Position numbers and translations under genes: made by a program
Origin: Nitrococcus sp.
GTDB lineage: Bacteria > Pseudomonadota > Gammaproteobacteria > Nitrococcales > Nitrococcaceae
Assembly: GCA_030452365.1 (NCBI GenBank)
Contig: JAKDMK010000100.1
Location: 1-7,826, forward strand
Length of the DNA stretch: 7,826 bases
Direction of reading: 5' to 3'
Shown: one piece after another, positions 1 through 7,089 of the stretch
Numbering within the stretch: the stretch's first letter is position 1
Layout of the letters: each line of letters opens with the position of its first letter
The notes under the pieces: generated by a model
The model's input: only the letters and a program-made list of their open reading frames with translations
Databases searched by the model: none
Told to the model about the DNA's origin: nothing

Positions 1-4
1 AACC

Positions 5-250
5 GTGAGCGACGCCGCGCTCGCCTATGTCGGACCTGGTGCCGGACTCAGTCTGTTGGGCGCCCTCTGGGGACTACTGATCGCGGTTGGCGCCGCCCTG
101 GGGTTCGTCATTTTCTGGCCACTACGGCAGCTACGCAAGCGCGCGCGAGCGAAGCGCGCCGCTACCGAGGCCGAGAACGATCCGGCGATGCAGCGCGCCG
201 CGGAGCAGGACTCCGCGGAGATCGAAGAGCTGCAGCGGCGCGCACGATAG
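5..250 (+). CDS. small single-pass membrane protein with YVGPGAG motif
   Basis: An 81-residue protein read from a GTG at position 5. Only four bases precede it, so the ribosome-binding site is out of view and the true start could lie upstream. After a short N-terminus comes YVGPGAG (about residues 8-14), then a hydrophobic helix (about 15-38) ending in a basic stop-transfer stretch (LRQLRKRARAKR). A highly charged, probably helical tail rich in Glu, Arg and Ala completes the protein. I expect an inner-membrane protein with a cytoplasmic tail. Short proteins with a GPGAG motif before one membrane helix occur in many bacteria without a defined function, as far as I know. It is followed after 41 bp by the next membrane-protein gene on the same strand, so co-transcription is likely. 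Function not recognised. Confidence 0.75.
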   Translation: MSDAALAYVGPGAGLSLLGALWGLLIAVGAALGFVIFWPLRQLRKRARAKRAATEAENDPAMQRAAEQDSAEIEELQRRAR

Positions 251-291
251 GCCCCCGCCTTTAGCCGACTCTGGCTTGGAAAACCTTCGCT

Positions 292-1038
292 ATGGGCCTG
301 TTTGATGTGCCGGCGCCAATATTCGCATGGATCGATGCGCTGGCGGCCGCTCTCATCCCACCGCTCGGACGACTCATCCTATGGGGCATCGTCGCGGCGC
401 TTGTCTCCATGGGGCTTTACTGGTTGCTTTCAGCTCAGAAACGGATCGGTCGCGCGAAAACCAAACTCGCTCAGTCGCGGGCGCAGCTCGACGCCTACGA
501 TGGTGAGTTCGCGGGGGCCGCTCCGCTCATTGGCAACCTCCTGCGCAGCGCACTGCACCAAGTCGGTTTGGTGGCGTGGCCGGCGATCCTCTCCTCGTTG
601 CCACTGCTTGCCCTGATTTGCTGGCTGAGCACCGCCTACGGTTACAGCTACCCGGCGCCAGGGACCGAGCCCACGATCCAGACCCAGCCGCCGCAGCTGC
701 AGACGCAATGGATCGAAGGCGCGCGCAATAAATCTGCGTCGGGGCAGGGGGCGGCGCCGCGCATCCTTGTCGCCGGGATCGACCAGGAGATTCTGGCCGA
801 GGTGCCCCTGCCGGCGCCGGTACCCGTAATCCACAAGTGGCAGTGGTGGAATGTGCTGATCGGCAACCCGGCCGGTTATCTGCCCAGTAACGCCGCGGTC
901 GATTGGATCGAGGTGGCGCTCCCCGACAAGGAATACCTCGGCTTTGGCCCGTCGTGGTTACGGGGTTGGGAAGCCCCCTTCTTCATCTCACTGATCGTGG
1001 TTTCGATCGTGGTCAAGATATGGTGGCGAATTGATTGA
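292..1038 (+). CDS. multi-pass membrane protein, EMC3/TMCO1-like N-terminal layout
   Basis: A 248-residue integral membrane protein starting at ATG 292; a ribosome-binding site is weak or absent. Visible parts in order are: a hydrophobic helix (about 22-46), a charged coiled-coil stretch (about 49-70, AQKRIGRAKTKLAQSRAQLD), a short amphipathic part with a Gly and a Pro, and a second membrane region (about 90-115). A soluble stretch of about 110 residues, Pro- and Gln-rich at first, follows. It contains a WQWWNVLIGNPAGYLP segment, and a last helix (about 228-244) ends in KIWWRID. Helix, coiled coil, helix is the arrangement of the EMC3/TMCO1/Oxa1 superfamily of membrane insertases, and the first half resembles bacterial members I recall. 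The extra domain and C-terminal helix are not typical of that family. Family membership is an inference from layout. Its last codons overlap the sulfotransferase start by 8 bp. Confidence 0.85.
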   Translation: MGLFDVPAPIFAWIDALAAALIPPLGRLILWGIVAALVSMGLYWLLSAQKRIGRAKTKLAQSRAQLDAYDGEFAGAAPLIGNLLRSALHQVGLVAWPAILSSLPLLALICWLSTAYGYSYPAPGTEPTIQTQPPQLQTQWIEGARNKSASGQGAAPRILVAGIDQEILAEVPLPAPVPVIHKWQWWNVLIGNPAGYLPSNAAVDWIEVALPDKEYLGFGPSWLRGWEAPFFISLIVVSIVVKIWWRID

Positions 1039-2209
1039 CGGCGGGGAAGAACACACATCAGCGCGCAAGAGCCAGGAGCTGGATCAGGCCTTTCACGTGG
1101 CTCGCTGGATGGATGTGCTCGGCGGCTTCATAGACCGCCACAAGCGGTTCGGGGTCAAGCTCGGCAATATCGAGACACGCTTGCTCGCGGAACCTCTCGC
1201 CGAGAGGCGCATCGATCAGCCGATCTATATCGCAGGTCTCGCACGCTCCGGCAGCACACTGCTACTGGAAATGTTCGCTTGGCTCCCGCAGGTCGTCAGC
1301 CACCGCTACCGGGACTACCCAGCCCTATACACGCCTTATCTCTGGAACCGGTTCCTTTCTTATGCGCCGCAGCAAAAGACCGCCGCGGTCGAGCGCACCC
1401 ATCGCGACGGTATTCTGATTACGCCTGAGAGCCCCGAAGCGTTCGAGGAAATCCTTTGGATGGCCTTTTTCCCGGAGCTCCACGATCCGCGCGCGAGCGC
1501 GGTACTGGAGGCGGGGACGGACAATCCCGCGTTCGAAGCTTTTTATCGTGCTCACATCCGCAAGCTCATGCTCGTGCGCGGCGGGCGACGCTATCTTTCC
1601 AAGGGAAACTACAACATCACGCGGTTGGAGTACCTGCTCGAGTTGTTTGCCGATGCGCGCTTCGTCATTCCGGTTCGGGAACCCGTCTGGCACATCGCTT
1701 CACTGATGAAGCAGCACGCATTGTTCTGCAAGGGTTTACAACGCAATCCACGGGCCTTGGCACACCTGCAGCGGGTGGGCCATTACGAGTTCGGACTCGA
1801 CCGGCGCCCGATCAACACGGTCGGCGCGGGCGCGGTCCAAGAGATCATTGATCTCTGGGCACAGGGGGCCGAGGTCGAGGGATGGGCACGTTATTGGGAT
1901 CACATTCATGCGTACTTGGCCGATGCGCTGGAGCGCAACCCGCGACTGCGCGAAGCCGCGCTCATCGTGCGCTACGAAGACTTATGCCGCGCGCCGCGGG
2001 AGGCCGTGCACAGGCTGTTCGAGCACTGTCGGTTGCCGCTGTCCGATGAGTTGCTCGAACGTGCGCAACAAAGGATTCGCTTTCCCAGCTACTATGAGCC
2101 GCGGTTTAGCGAGCAGGAGCGCAAACTGATCGAGCAGTGCACCGCCGCGACTGCGACGCGCTTTGGCCTGGGGCGCTGCGAACCCGCCTCGCATCCGCGG
2201 GCTCGTTAG
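1031..2209 (+). CDS. sulfotransferase family protein (PAPS-dependent)
   Basis: A 392-residue protein of the sulfotransferase fold, expected to move a sulfuryl group from 3'-phosphoadenosine-5'-phosphosulfate (PAPS) to an unknown acceptor. The 5'-phosphosulfate loop is GLARSGST (residues 69-76). The 3'-phosphate site is VIPVREPVWHIASL (212-225), where R216 and S224 have the eight-residue spacing seen in SULT enzymes. SKGNYN...LFADARF before that site and VRYEDLCRAP near the C-terminus also fit the family. No signal peptide or membrane helix is seen, so it is probably cytoplasmic. The start is TTG 1031, which overlaps the upstream stop by 8 bp. An in-frame stop at 992-994 limits extension, and the next ATG (1109) would trim the N-terminus but keep all motifs. 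Gene overlap suggests translational coupling to the membrane-protein gene, so the acceptor may be a membrane or envelope molecule. Confidence 0.9.
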   Translation: MIDGGEEHTSARKSQELDQAFHVARWMDVLGGFIDRHKRFGVKLGNIETRLLAEPLAERRIDQPIYIAGLARSGSTLLLEMFAWLPQVVSHRYRDYPALYTPYLWNRFLSYAPQQKTAAVERTHRDGILITPESPEAFEEILWMAFFPELHDPRASAVLEAGTDNPAFEAFYRAHIRKLMLVRGGRRYLSKGNYNITRLEYLLELFADARFVIPVREPVWHIASLMKQHALFCKGLQRNPRALAHLQRVGHYEFGLDRRPINTVGAGAVQEIIDLWAQGAEVEGWARYWDHIHAYLADALERNPRLREAALIVRYEDLCRAPREAVHRLFEHCRLPLSDELLERAQQRIRFPSYYEPRFSEQERKLIEQCTAATATRFGLGRCEPASHPRAR

Positions 2210-2335
2210 CGGCTAGTCGCCTATAGAGAACCATATTGCGCTGGGTAGCGGCTCCCCCGCGGGCTCGATCGCTATTTGTGGTACAAAAGCCATCACAGCG
2301 TTACATTGCAATAAGACTCGTTCGGTTGCAGACCC

Positions 2336-2340
2336 GGAGG
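2336..2340 (+). promoter_or_regulatory. ribosome-binding site of the LOG-family gene
   Basis: A perfect GGAGG lies only 2 nt before the ATG at 2343 but 11 nt before an in-frame ATG at 2352. Neither spacing is ideal. The later ATG may be the real start and would remove only three residues. Confidence 0.6.
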
Positions 2341-2342
2341 CG

Positions 2343-3077
2343 ATGGCTACGATGAACCGGCGCGACAAATTCAATGACCGCGAGCGTCTCCCGAACAATG
2401 ATTCCATCATGACGCGGGAGTCGTGGAAAATCTTCCAGATCATGGCCGAGTTCGTCGAGGGATTCGAGCGCCTGGCGCAGATCAAACCTTCGGTAAGCAT
2501 GTTCGGCTCGGCGCGGACTCGGCCCGACCATCCCTGGTACAAGCTCGCCCAGGACATTGCCTATGCTCTATCACAGGCCGGGTTCTCCGTGGTCAGCGGC
2601 GGTGGCTCAGGTATCATGGAGGCCGCCAATCGAGGCGCCTTCGCGGGTAAATCGCCCAGCATCGGTCTGAACATCCAACTACCAAAGGAGCCGTTCGGCA
2701 ATTCCTACCAGGACATCTCGCTCCACTTCCGACATTTCTTCTCGCGCAAAGTCATGTTCGTGAAATACGCCTCGGCCTATGTCGTGCTGCCGGGCGGCTT
2801 CGGTACGCTGGACGAGCTTGCCGAAATCCTGACCCTGGTTCAGACCAGCAAGACCCGGCGCATACCCATTATTCTCGTGCACGCCCCATTCTGGGATGGG
2901 TTGATCGATTGGTTCCGGGATACGCTGGCCGCACAAGGTACGATCAACCCGGAGGATCTGGCTTTGTTCAAGGTGCTCGACGAACCCAGTGCGGTTGTGG
3001 ACGCCATCTTCGATTTTTACGAGAACCGTGGCCTTGAGCCCTCAGATGCGGAGCAGGAGATCCTGTTGGATCTGTAG
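2343..3077 (+). CDS. LOG family protein (TIGR00730-type Rossmann fold)
   Basis: A 244-residue protein of the LOG family, once mislabelled lysine decarboxylase. Characterised members cleave nucleoside 5'-monophosphates to free base and ribose 5-phosphate; plant and some bacterial enzymes release cytokinins this way. The Rossmann nucleotide loop is SGGGSGIMEAANRG (85-98) and the family signature is LPGGFGTLDELAE (149-161), with R135/K136 upstream in FFSRKVMF. An N-terminal helical segment (about 25-45, RESWKIFQIMAEFVEGFE) precedes the first strand (SVSMFGSART) and marks the longer bacterial subgroup. Cytoplasmic, with no signal peptide. The start could be 2352 (see the ribosome-binding site). 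It is followed 9 bp later by the DUF2782 gene, so the two are probably co-transcribed. The substrate cannot be told from sequence. Confidence 0.92.
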   Translation: MATMNRRDKFNDRERLPNNDSIMTRESWKIFQIMAEFVEGFERLAQIKPSVSMFGSARTRPDHPWYKLAQDIAYALSQAGFSVVSGGGSGIMEAANRGAFAGKSPSIGLNIQLPKEPFGNSYQDISLHFRHFFSRKVMFVKYASAYVVLPGGFGTLDELAEILTLVQTSKTRRIPIILVHAPFWDGLIDWFRDTLAAQGTINPEDLALFKVLDEPSAVVDAIFDFYENRGLEPSDAEQEILLDL

Positions 3078-3085
3078 GTACCACC

Positions 3086-3463
3086 ATGCGCAAGGTTCAT
3101 TCCTTCATTTTCGCGGCTGTCACTATCGGCTTGCTCGGTACGCCCGTTATCGCCGCGGACGATAGCGGGTCGAAAGCCCAGGGCGATCGCCAATCACAAC
3201 TACCTAATGTCGTCCCACCACCGCCGCCGGACGAGCTCACTAACGGTGAGAAGATCAAACCGGGAGTCACCATCGTCGAGCGCGACTGGGCGGAGTTCCG
3301 CGAGTTCAGCGCCCACGGCCGAGTGTACGCGGTCAAGGTCATCCCGCACTGGGGACCGCCCTACTGGCTCTATGACTCCAATGGCGACGGCACCCTGGAG
3401 ATGCGCGGTGACTTCGTGAATGAGATCCCGTCGACCGTGCAGTGGCAGATCCTAACCTGGTAA
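3086..3463 (+). CDS. secreted DUF2782 family protein
   Basis: A 125-residue protein with a clear Sec signal peptide: basic MRK, hydrophobic core (about 7-19), then PVIAA with cleavage near residue 23-24. A proline-rich linker follows (PPPPPDE, 44-50). The C-terminal part reads VTIVERDWAEFREFSAHGR, then VYAVKVIPHWGPPYWLYDSN, then GDGTLE. This pattern of a V-T-I strand, an R-V-Y-x-V-K-V-x-P strand, G-P-P-Y-x-L and a D-x-N-x-D-G turn fits DUF2782, a short proteobacterial periplasmic family without known function that is often found beside DNA repair or replication genes. The DSNGDG turn resembles a calcium-loop sequence, but calcium binding is speculation. The likely ribosome-binding site (TAGGT, 3075-3079) overlaps the stop codon of the LOG gene, which supports coupled expression. 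It converges with uvrD, 51 bp away. Confidence 0.88.
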   Translation: MRKVHSFIFAAVTIGLLGTPVIAADDSGSKAQGDRQSQLPNVVPPPPPDELTNGEKIKPGVTIVERDWAEFREFSAHGRVYAVKVIPHWGPPYWLYDSNGDGTLEMRGDFVNEIPSTVQWQILTW

Positions 3464-3514
3464 GTGCCCGGCCCAGTGGCCGACGCGGCGAGCGAGCCAG
3501 CCCGCCCGCGCCAG

Positions 3515-5683
3515 TCAGTGGCACGGCTTGAGATTGGCGTAAGCGGCCACCAGCCACTTGCTACCGCTTTGCGTGAAATTTACCTGCACGCGGGTGTTCG
3601 GGCCGCTGCCCTCGCAACTGAGCACGATGCCCTCGCCGAAGGTTGCATGCCGAACCCGCTGACCGAGGCTGAACTCGGCGCCCGTTTCCACTGGCTGGTC
3701 GAAAGGGCGCGCCATGGACGGGGGCCGGGTAACGCTGAAGCGAGCGCGCACCTCCTGCATCCGCTCCGCCGGGAGTTCCTGGAGAAAACGCGAGGGCAGT
3801 CCGTACTGATCCTGCCCGTGCAGGCGGCGGCGTTCAGCAAACGTCAGGAATAGCCGCTCCCGGGCGCGAGTAATGCCGACATAGCACAGCCGCCGCTCCT
3901 CCTCCAGGCGTCCCGGCTCATCCATGGCCATACGGTGCGGAAACAGTCCCTCCTCTAGGCCCACCAGAAAAACCACATGGAACTCCAGGCCCTTGGCTGA
4001 ATGCAGAGTCATGAGCTGGACGCCGTCTTCCCACTCGCCGGCCTGCGCATCCCCGGCCTCGAGCGCGGCATGCGCCAGAAACTCGGTGAGACTGTCCATC
4101 TCGTCCGCGGACTCGCGTACCTGCTCGAAGGTGCGCGCGGCCGTGATCAGCTCATCGAGGTTCTCAAGGCGGTCCAGACCCCGCTCGCTGCGGTCCTTCG
4201 CGTAGTGCTCATGCAGACCACATTGTGCCAGCACGGTTTCGACCCGATCCGCCAGCGCCTGCCCGGTGCTCTGCGCGCTCAGACCTTCGAGCAGGTCGAG
4301 GAAGGCGGTAGTGACCCGCGCCGCCCGGCCGGAGAGACCACCGGCGCGCAGCAGATCGTAGGCGGCCTGGCAAAGGCTCGTTTGCCGCTGGCGGGCGTGG
4401 TCGCGAAGGGCGTCGAGGGTCTTGCCACCGATACCGCGCGTCGGCGTATTGATCACCCGCTCGAAAGAGGCATCATCATCCCGGTTCACGAGCAACCGCA
4501 GGTAGGCCAGCGCATCCTTGATCTCGGCGCGCTCGAAAAACCGCAGCCCACCGTAGACCCGATACGGGATCCCCCGCGCGAGCAGTGTCTCTTCGAAGGT
4601 GCGCGATTGGGCATTTGAGCGGTATAGCACCGCGCAATCGCTGCGCGCGTAACCATCGGCTTCGATCAGGCCGTGGATGCGCTCGACCACGAAGCGCGCC
4701 TCATCTTGCTCGCTGAATGCGGCGTACACCGCGATGGGCTCACCAATAGCCCCGTCCGTCCATAAACGCTTGCCCAGCCGGCTGCTGTTGCCGGCAATCA
4801 GCGCATTGGCCGCTTCCAAAATCGTTTGGGTAGAGCGGTAATTTTGCTCTAGACGCAGCACGCGTGTGCGCGGCTCGTCCCGGCGCAGCCGCTGCATATT
4901 CTCCACCCGAGCGCCGCGCCAACCATAGATGGACTGATCGTCATCACCGACGATGAAGACATCGGTCTCGCGGTCCATGAGCAGGCGCAGCCACTCGTAC
5001 TGGATTTGGTTGGTATCCTGGAACTCGTCCACCAGGATATGCCGAAAACGCTGCCGATAGTGATCGAGCAGCGCGGGCTGGGTACGCAGCAGCTCATAGG
5101 AGCGCAGCAGCAGCTCCGCAAAGTCCACTAGCCCGCCGGCGCGACAGGCCTCTTCGTAGGCCTGATAGAGCCGCCGCATCTGCTCGCCATAGGCATCATA
5201 CGGCTCGCGATCAGCGGGGCGCTGGCCTTCGTCCTTGCGGGCATTAATAAAACCCTGTATCTGGCGCGGCGGCCAGCGGCTCTCGTCGATCCCGAGGTTA
5301 CGCAGGGTACGGCGGACGAGACGGCGCTGATCCTCGGCATCCAGGATCTGGAAGTGCTGCGGCAACCCGGCCTCGCGCCAGTGCAATCGAAGCAGCCGAT
5401 GCGCGAGCCCGTGGAAAGTGCCGATCCACATGCCCCCGGCGACGATCCCCACGAGCTCGGCAATGCGCGCGCGCATCTCTGCTGCCGCCTTGTTGGTGAA
5501 AGTCACCGCCAGAACGGAGTAGGCCGAGGCTCCATCGGCTTGCAGCAGCCAGGCCGCGCGGTGCGTGAGCACTCGGGTCTTGCCGCTGCCGGCGCCGGCG
5601 ACAACCAATGCCTGGCCGCTTGTTAAAGTGACTGCTTCGCGTTGCGCGGCATTGAGGGAGCTGAGGAGATTGGAGCTATCCAC
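3515..5683 (-). CDS. uvrD: DNA helicase II UvrD
   Basis: A superfamily 1A 3'-5' helicase that acts in nucleotide excision and mismatch repair by unwinding incised DNA. I start it at GTG 5683, giving 722 residues and an N-terminus MDSSNLLSSLNAAQREAV that aligns with E. coli UvrD (720 residues, MDVSYLLDSLNDKQREAV). This places the Walker A lysine at K35, as in E. coli. Motifs seen: GAGSGKT (30-36), AVTFTNKAAAEM, DEFQDTNQ (from D219), GDDDQSIYGWRGA (around Q250), NYRST, MTLHSAKGLEFHVVFL and CYVGITRARERL (Y601 onward). A C-terminal Tudor-like domain (about 675-722, GQRVRHATFGEG) is the part that contacts RNA polymerase in E. coli. The frame stays open 30 codons further to a TTG at 5773, but that extension is low-complexity. 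It lies downstream of oxyR, gap 90 bp. No terminator was found after it. Confidence 0.97.
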   Translation of the reverse strand: MDSSNLLSSLNAAQREAVTLTSGQALVVAGAGSGKTRVLTHRAAWLLQADGASAYSVLAVTFTNKAAAEMRARIAELVGIVAGGMWIGTFHGLAHRLLRLHWREAGLPQHFQILDAEDQRRLVRRTLRNLGIDESRWPPRQIQGFINARKDEGQRPADREPYDAYGEQMRRLYQAYEEACRAGGLVDFAELLLRSYELLRTQPALLDHYRQRFRHILVDEFQDTNQIQYEWLRLLMDRETDVFIVGDDDQSIYGWRGARVENMQRLRRDEPRTRVLRLEQNYRSTQTILEAANALIAGNSSRLGKRLWTDGAIGEPIAVYAAFSEQDEARFVVERIHGLIEADGYARSDCAVLYRSNAQSRTFEETLLARGIPYRVYGGLRFFERAEIKDALAYLRLLVNRDDDASFERVINTPTRGIGGKTLDALRDHARQRQTSLCQAAYDLLRAGGLSGRAARVTTAFLDLLEGLSAQSTGQALADRVETVLAQCGLHEHYAKDRSERGLDRLENLDELITAARTFEQVRESADEMDSLTEFLAHAALEAGDAQAGEWEDGVQLMTLHSAKGLEFHVVFLVGLEEGLFPHRMAMDEPGRLEEERRLCYVGITRARERLFLTFAERRRLHGQDQYGLPSRFLQELPAERMQEVRARFSVTRPPSMARPFDQPVETGAEFSLGQRVRHATFGEGIVLSCEGSGPNTRVQVNFTQSGSKWLVAAYANLKPCH

Positions 5684-5729
5684 GGCCGCTCGGTTGTTCC
5701 TGCCTCTCGCAGCGCCAATCTTGCCACAA

Positions 5730-5746
5730 CGCGGCCTGAAGCCGCG
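5730..5746 (-). other. small hairpin between oxyR and uvrD
   Basis: A perfect 6-bp stem (CGCGGC/GCCGCG) with a 5-nt loop lies in the 90 bp between the oxyR stop and the uvrD GTG. There is no T-run after it on either strand, so it is not a convincing terminator. It could slow read-through or protect an mRNA end, or it may be chance in GC-rich DNA. Confidence 0.25.
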
Positions 5747-5773
5747 ACCGCCGCCTTGCGCGGATCGAGCCAA

Positions 5774-6721
5774 TCATGCCGCGCTGTGGCTCGGCTGCGC
5801 CGAATCACGCAGCGTACGCACGACACTCAGATTCTGGATGGCGTCGGCCACCGCCCGCAGAAGCGGCTCACGTGCGGAACCTTTGCGCCAGTAGAGCGCC
5901 ATTTCCCGCCGCGGCGCCGGTTCTTGAAAAGGTCGCAATTCGATCGCCGCATGATTGGGGATGGCCGTATTGGCCGCGGCAGCGAGAGCCGGCAACAGGG
6001 TTACCCCAGCGCCAAGGGCCACCATCTGGCGCAGGGTCTCCAAGCTGGTCGCACGGAACTCCGCGATGTCGCCGGCACCCGCCAGGCTACAGATATCCAG
6101 CGCCTGGTCGCGCAGGCAATGACCCTCTTCCAGCAGGAGGATGCGCTCCGCCTCCAGCTCACGGAGCTCGATACGCTGGCGCCGCGTCAGCCGATGGCCC
6201 GCGGGCAGCGCGAGATAGAAGGGTTCCTGGAAGAGCGGCAGCAAGCGCAACCCAGGCTCATTGACCGGAACGGCCATTATGCCGGCGTCCAGCTCACCCC
6301 GAAGCAGCCGATTCCCAAGCAGCTTGGTTTGCTCTTCGTAGAGCAGCAGATCGAGCCGCGGATAAGCGCTGTGCAGAACCGGGATCAGGTGCGGCAACAG
6401 ATAAGAGCCGATTGTCGGGATCAGCCCGAGCCGCAACTCGCCGGCCAGCGGATCGCCGGCCGTGCGTGCCACATCGACGATATCCGCCACCTCGTTGAGC
6501 ACGCGATGGGCGCGCTGCGCGACGATCTTGCCGGTCTCGGTCAACATGACCTGTTTGCTGTTGCGCTCGATGAGCTGAACACCAAGGTACTGCTCCAGCT
6601 TTTTGATTTGGGTGCTCAAGGTCGGCTGCGATACATAGCAGGCCGCGGCAGCGCGACCGAAGTGACGATGGTTCGCCACGGCAACCAAGTAACTGAGATC
6701 TCGAAGATTGATCTGTGCCAT
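5774..6721 (-). CDS. oxyR: hydrogen-peroxide-sensing LysR-type regulator OxyR
   Basis: A 315-residue LysR-family regulator. The N-terminal winged helix-turn-helix (about 4-64) contains HFGRAAAACYVSQPTLSTQI and ERNSKQVMLTETG. The effector domain has the OxyR hallmarks GLIPTIGSYLLPHLIP, EEGHCLRDQALDIC and FRATSLETLRQMVALGAGVT. The two cysteines of the redox switch are C202 and C211, nine residues apart as C199 and C208 are in E. coli. In that protein they form a disulfide on contact with H2O2, which turns on catalase, peroxidase and related genes. I chose ATG 6721; a GTG directly before it (6724) would add one residue. A weak ACAGG lies 8 nt upstream. It is transcribed toward uvrD and lies 41 bp after the parE stop. 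No canonical OxyR box was found beside it. Confidence 0.96.
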   Translation of the reverse strand: MAQINLRDLSYLVAVANHRHFGRAAAACYVSQPTLSTQIKKLEQYLGVQLIERNSKQVMLTETGKIVAQRAHRVLNEVADIVDVARTAGDPLAGELRLGLIPTIGSYLLPHLIPVLHSAYPRLDLLLYEEQTKLLGNRLLRGELDAGIMAVPVNEPGLRLLPLFQEPFYLALPAGHRLTRRQRIELRELEAERILLLEEGHCLRDQALDICSLAGAGDIAEFRATSLETLRQMVALGAGVTLLPALAAAANTAIPNHAAIELRPFQEPAPRREMALYWRKGSAREPLLRAVADAIQNLSVVRTLRDSAQPSHSAA

Positions 6722-6762
6722 CACGAGGGCCTGTTAACATCCACCCACGACGCCGCGCCGCA

Positions 6763-7089
6763 TCACGATCCTTGCTCTCGATCCTGCATCCACGCTGGAA
6801 TATCGCGCTGCTTATGCAGTACGCGCCAAACATCCACCTGTGCCACGCGTTCGATGTAGAAAACCAGATAAGGGAAACCTTTGACGGGCCGGCAGCGCAG
6901 GCCCGGTGTACTAAGCGAGTCGGCGTAGCGCGGCGAACCGGAGGCCGGGTGCGCCGCGACATGCTGGATTGCCGCTTCGACTGCGCCGATGAAACGCAAT
7001 TCGAGCTTGGCGCCACCCTCGCGGAAGTAGTAATCAGCAGCCAGTTGAATATCGTCCTGCGCTTGCCTGCGGCGGTGGACGACCGTCAT
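6763..7089 (-). CDS. parE: RelE/ParE superfamily toxin
   Basis: A 108-residue toxin of the RelE/ParE fold. Family features are the basic N-terminus leading into helix 1 (AQDDIQLAADYYF, about 10-22), helix 2 (LRFIGAVEAAIQHVAAHP) with ASGSPR after it, and the beta sheet GLRCRPVKGFPYLVFYI. The C-terminal strand VDVWRVLHKQRDIPAW matches the RVLHxxRDIP ending common in ParE proteins. Characterised ParE toxins block DNA gyrase; RelE relatives cut mRNA. The RVLHxxRDIP tail favours ParE, but the target is not proven. Its ATG overlaps the antitoxin stop in an ATGA (7086-7089), the usual coupling in such pairs. No internal stop or frameshift is seen, so it is probably intact. The stop is 41 bp from oxyR on the same strand. 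Confidence 0.9.
   Translation of the reverse strand: MTVVHRRRQAQDDIQLAADYYFREGGAKLELRFIGAVEAAIQHVAAHPASGSPRYADSLSTPGLRCRPVKGFPYLVFYIERVAQVDVWRVLHKQRDIPAWMQDREQGS

Noticed and set aside
2210..2342. Sigma70 promoter for the LOG gene
   Set aside because: Candidate hexamers in the 133-bp gap have poor matches or wrong spacing; a promoter is likely here but I cannot place it.
3469..3482. Hairpin CGGCC-CAGT-GGCCG between the DUF2782 gene and uvrD as a two-way terminator
   Set aside because: The stem is only 5 bp and no T-run follows on either strand.
4001..4618. 205-codon + strand open frame inside uvrD
   Set aside because: Antisense shadow of a conserved helicase; no family features or ribosome-binding site.
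5642..6859. 405-codon + strand open frame opposite uvrD and oxyR
   Set aside because: It lies antisense to two strongly recognised genes, has no recognisable domain and is rich in Arg/Gln from GC-rich antisense reading.
6294..7016. 240-codon minus-strand frame across parE and oxyR
   Set aside because: Overlaps both genes in another frame and has a low-complexity Arg/Ser/Ala composition.
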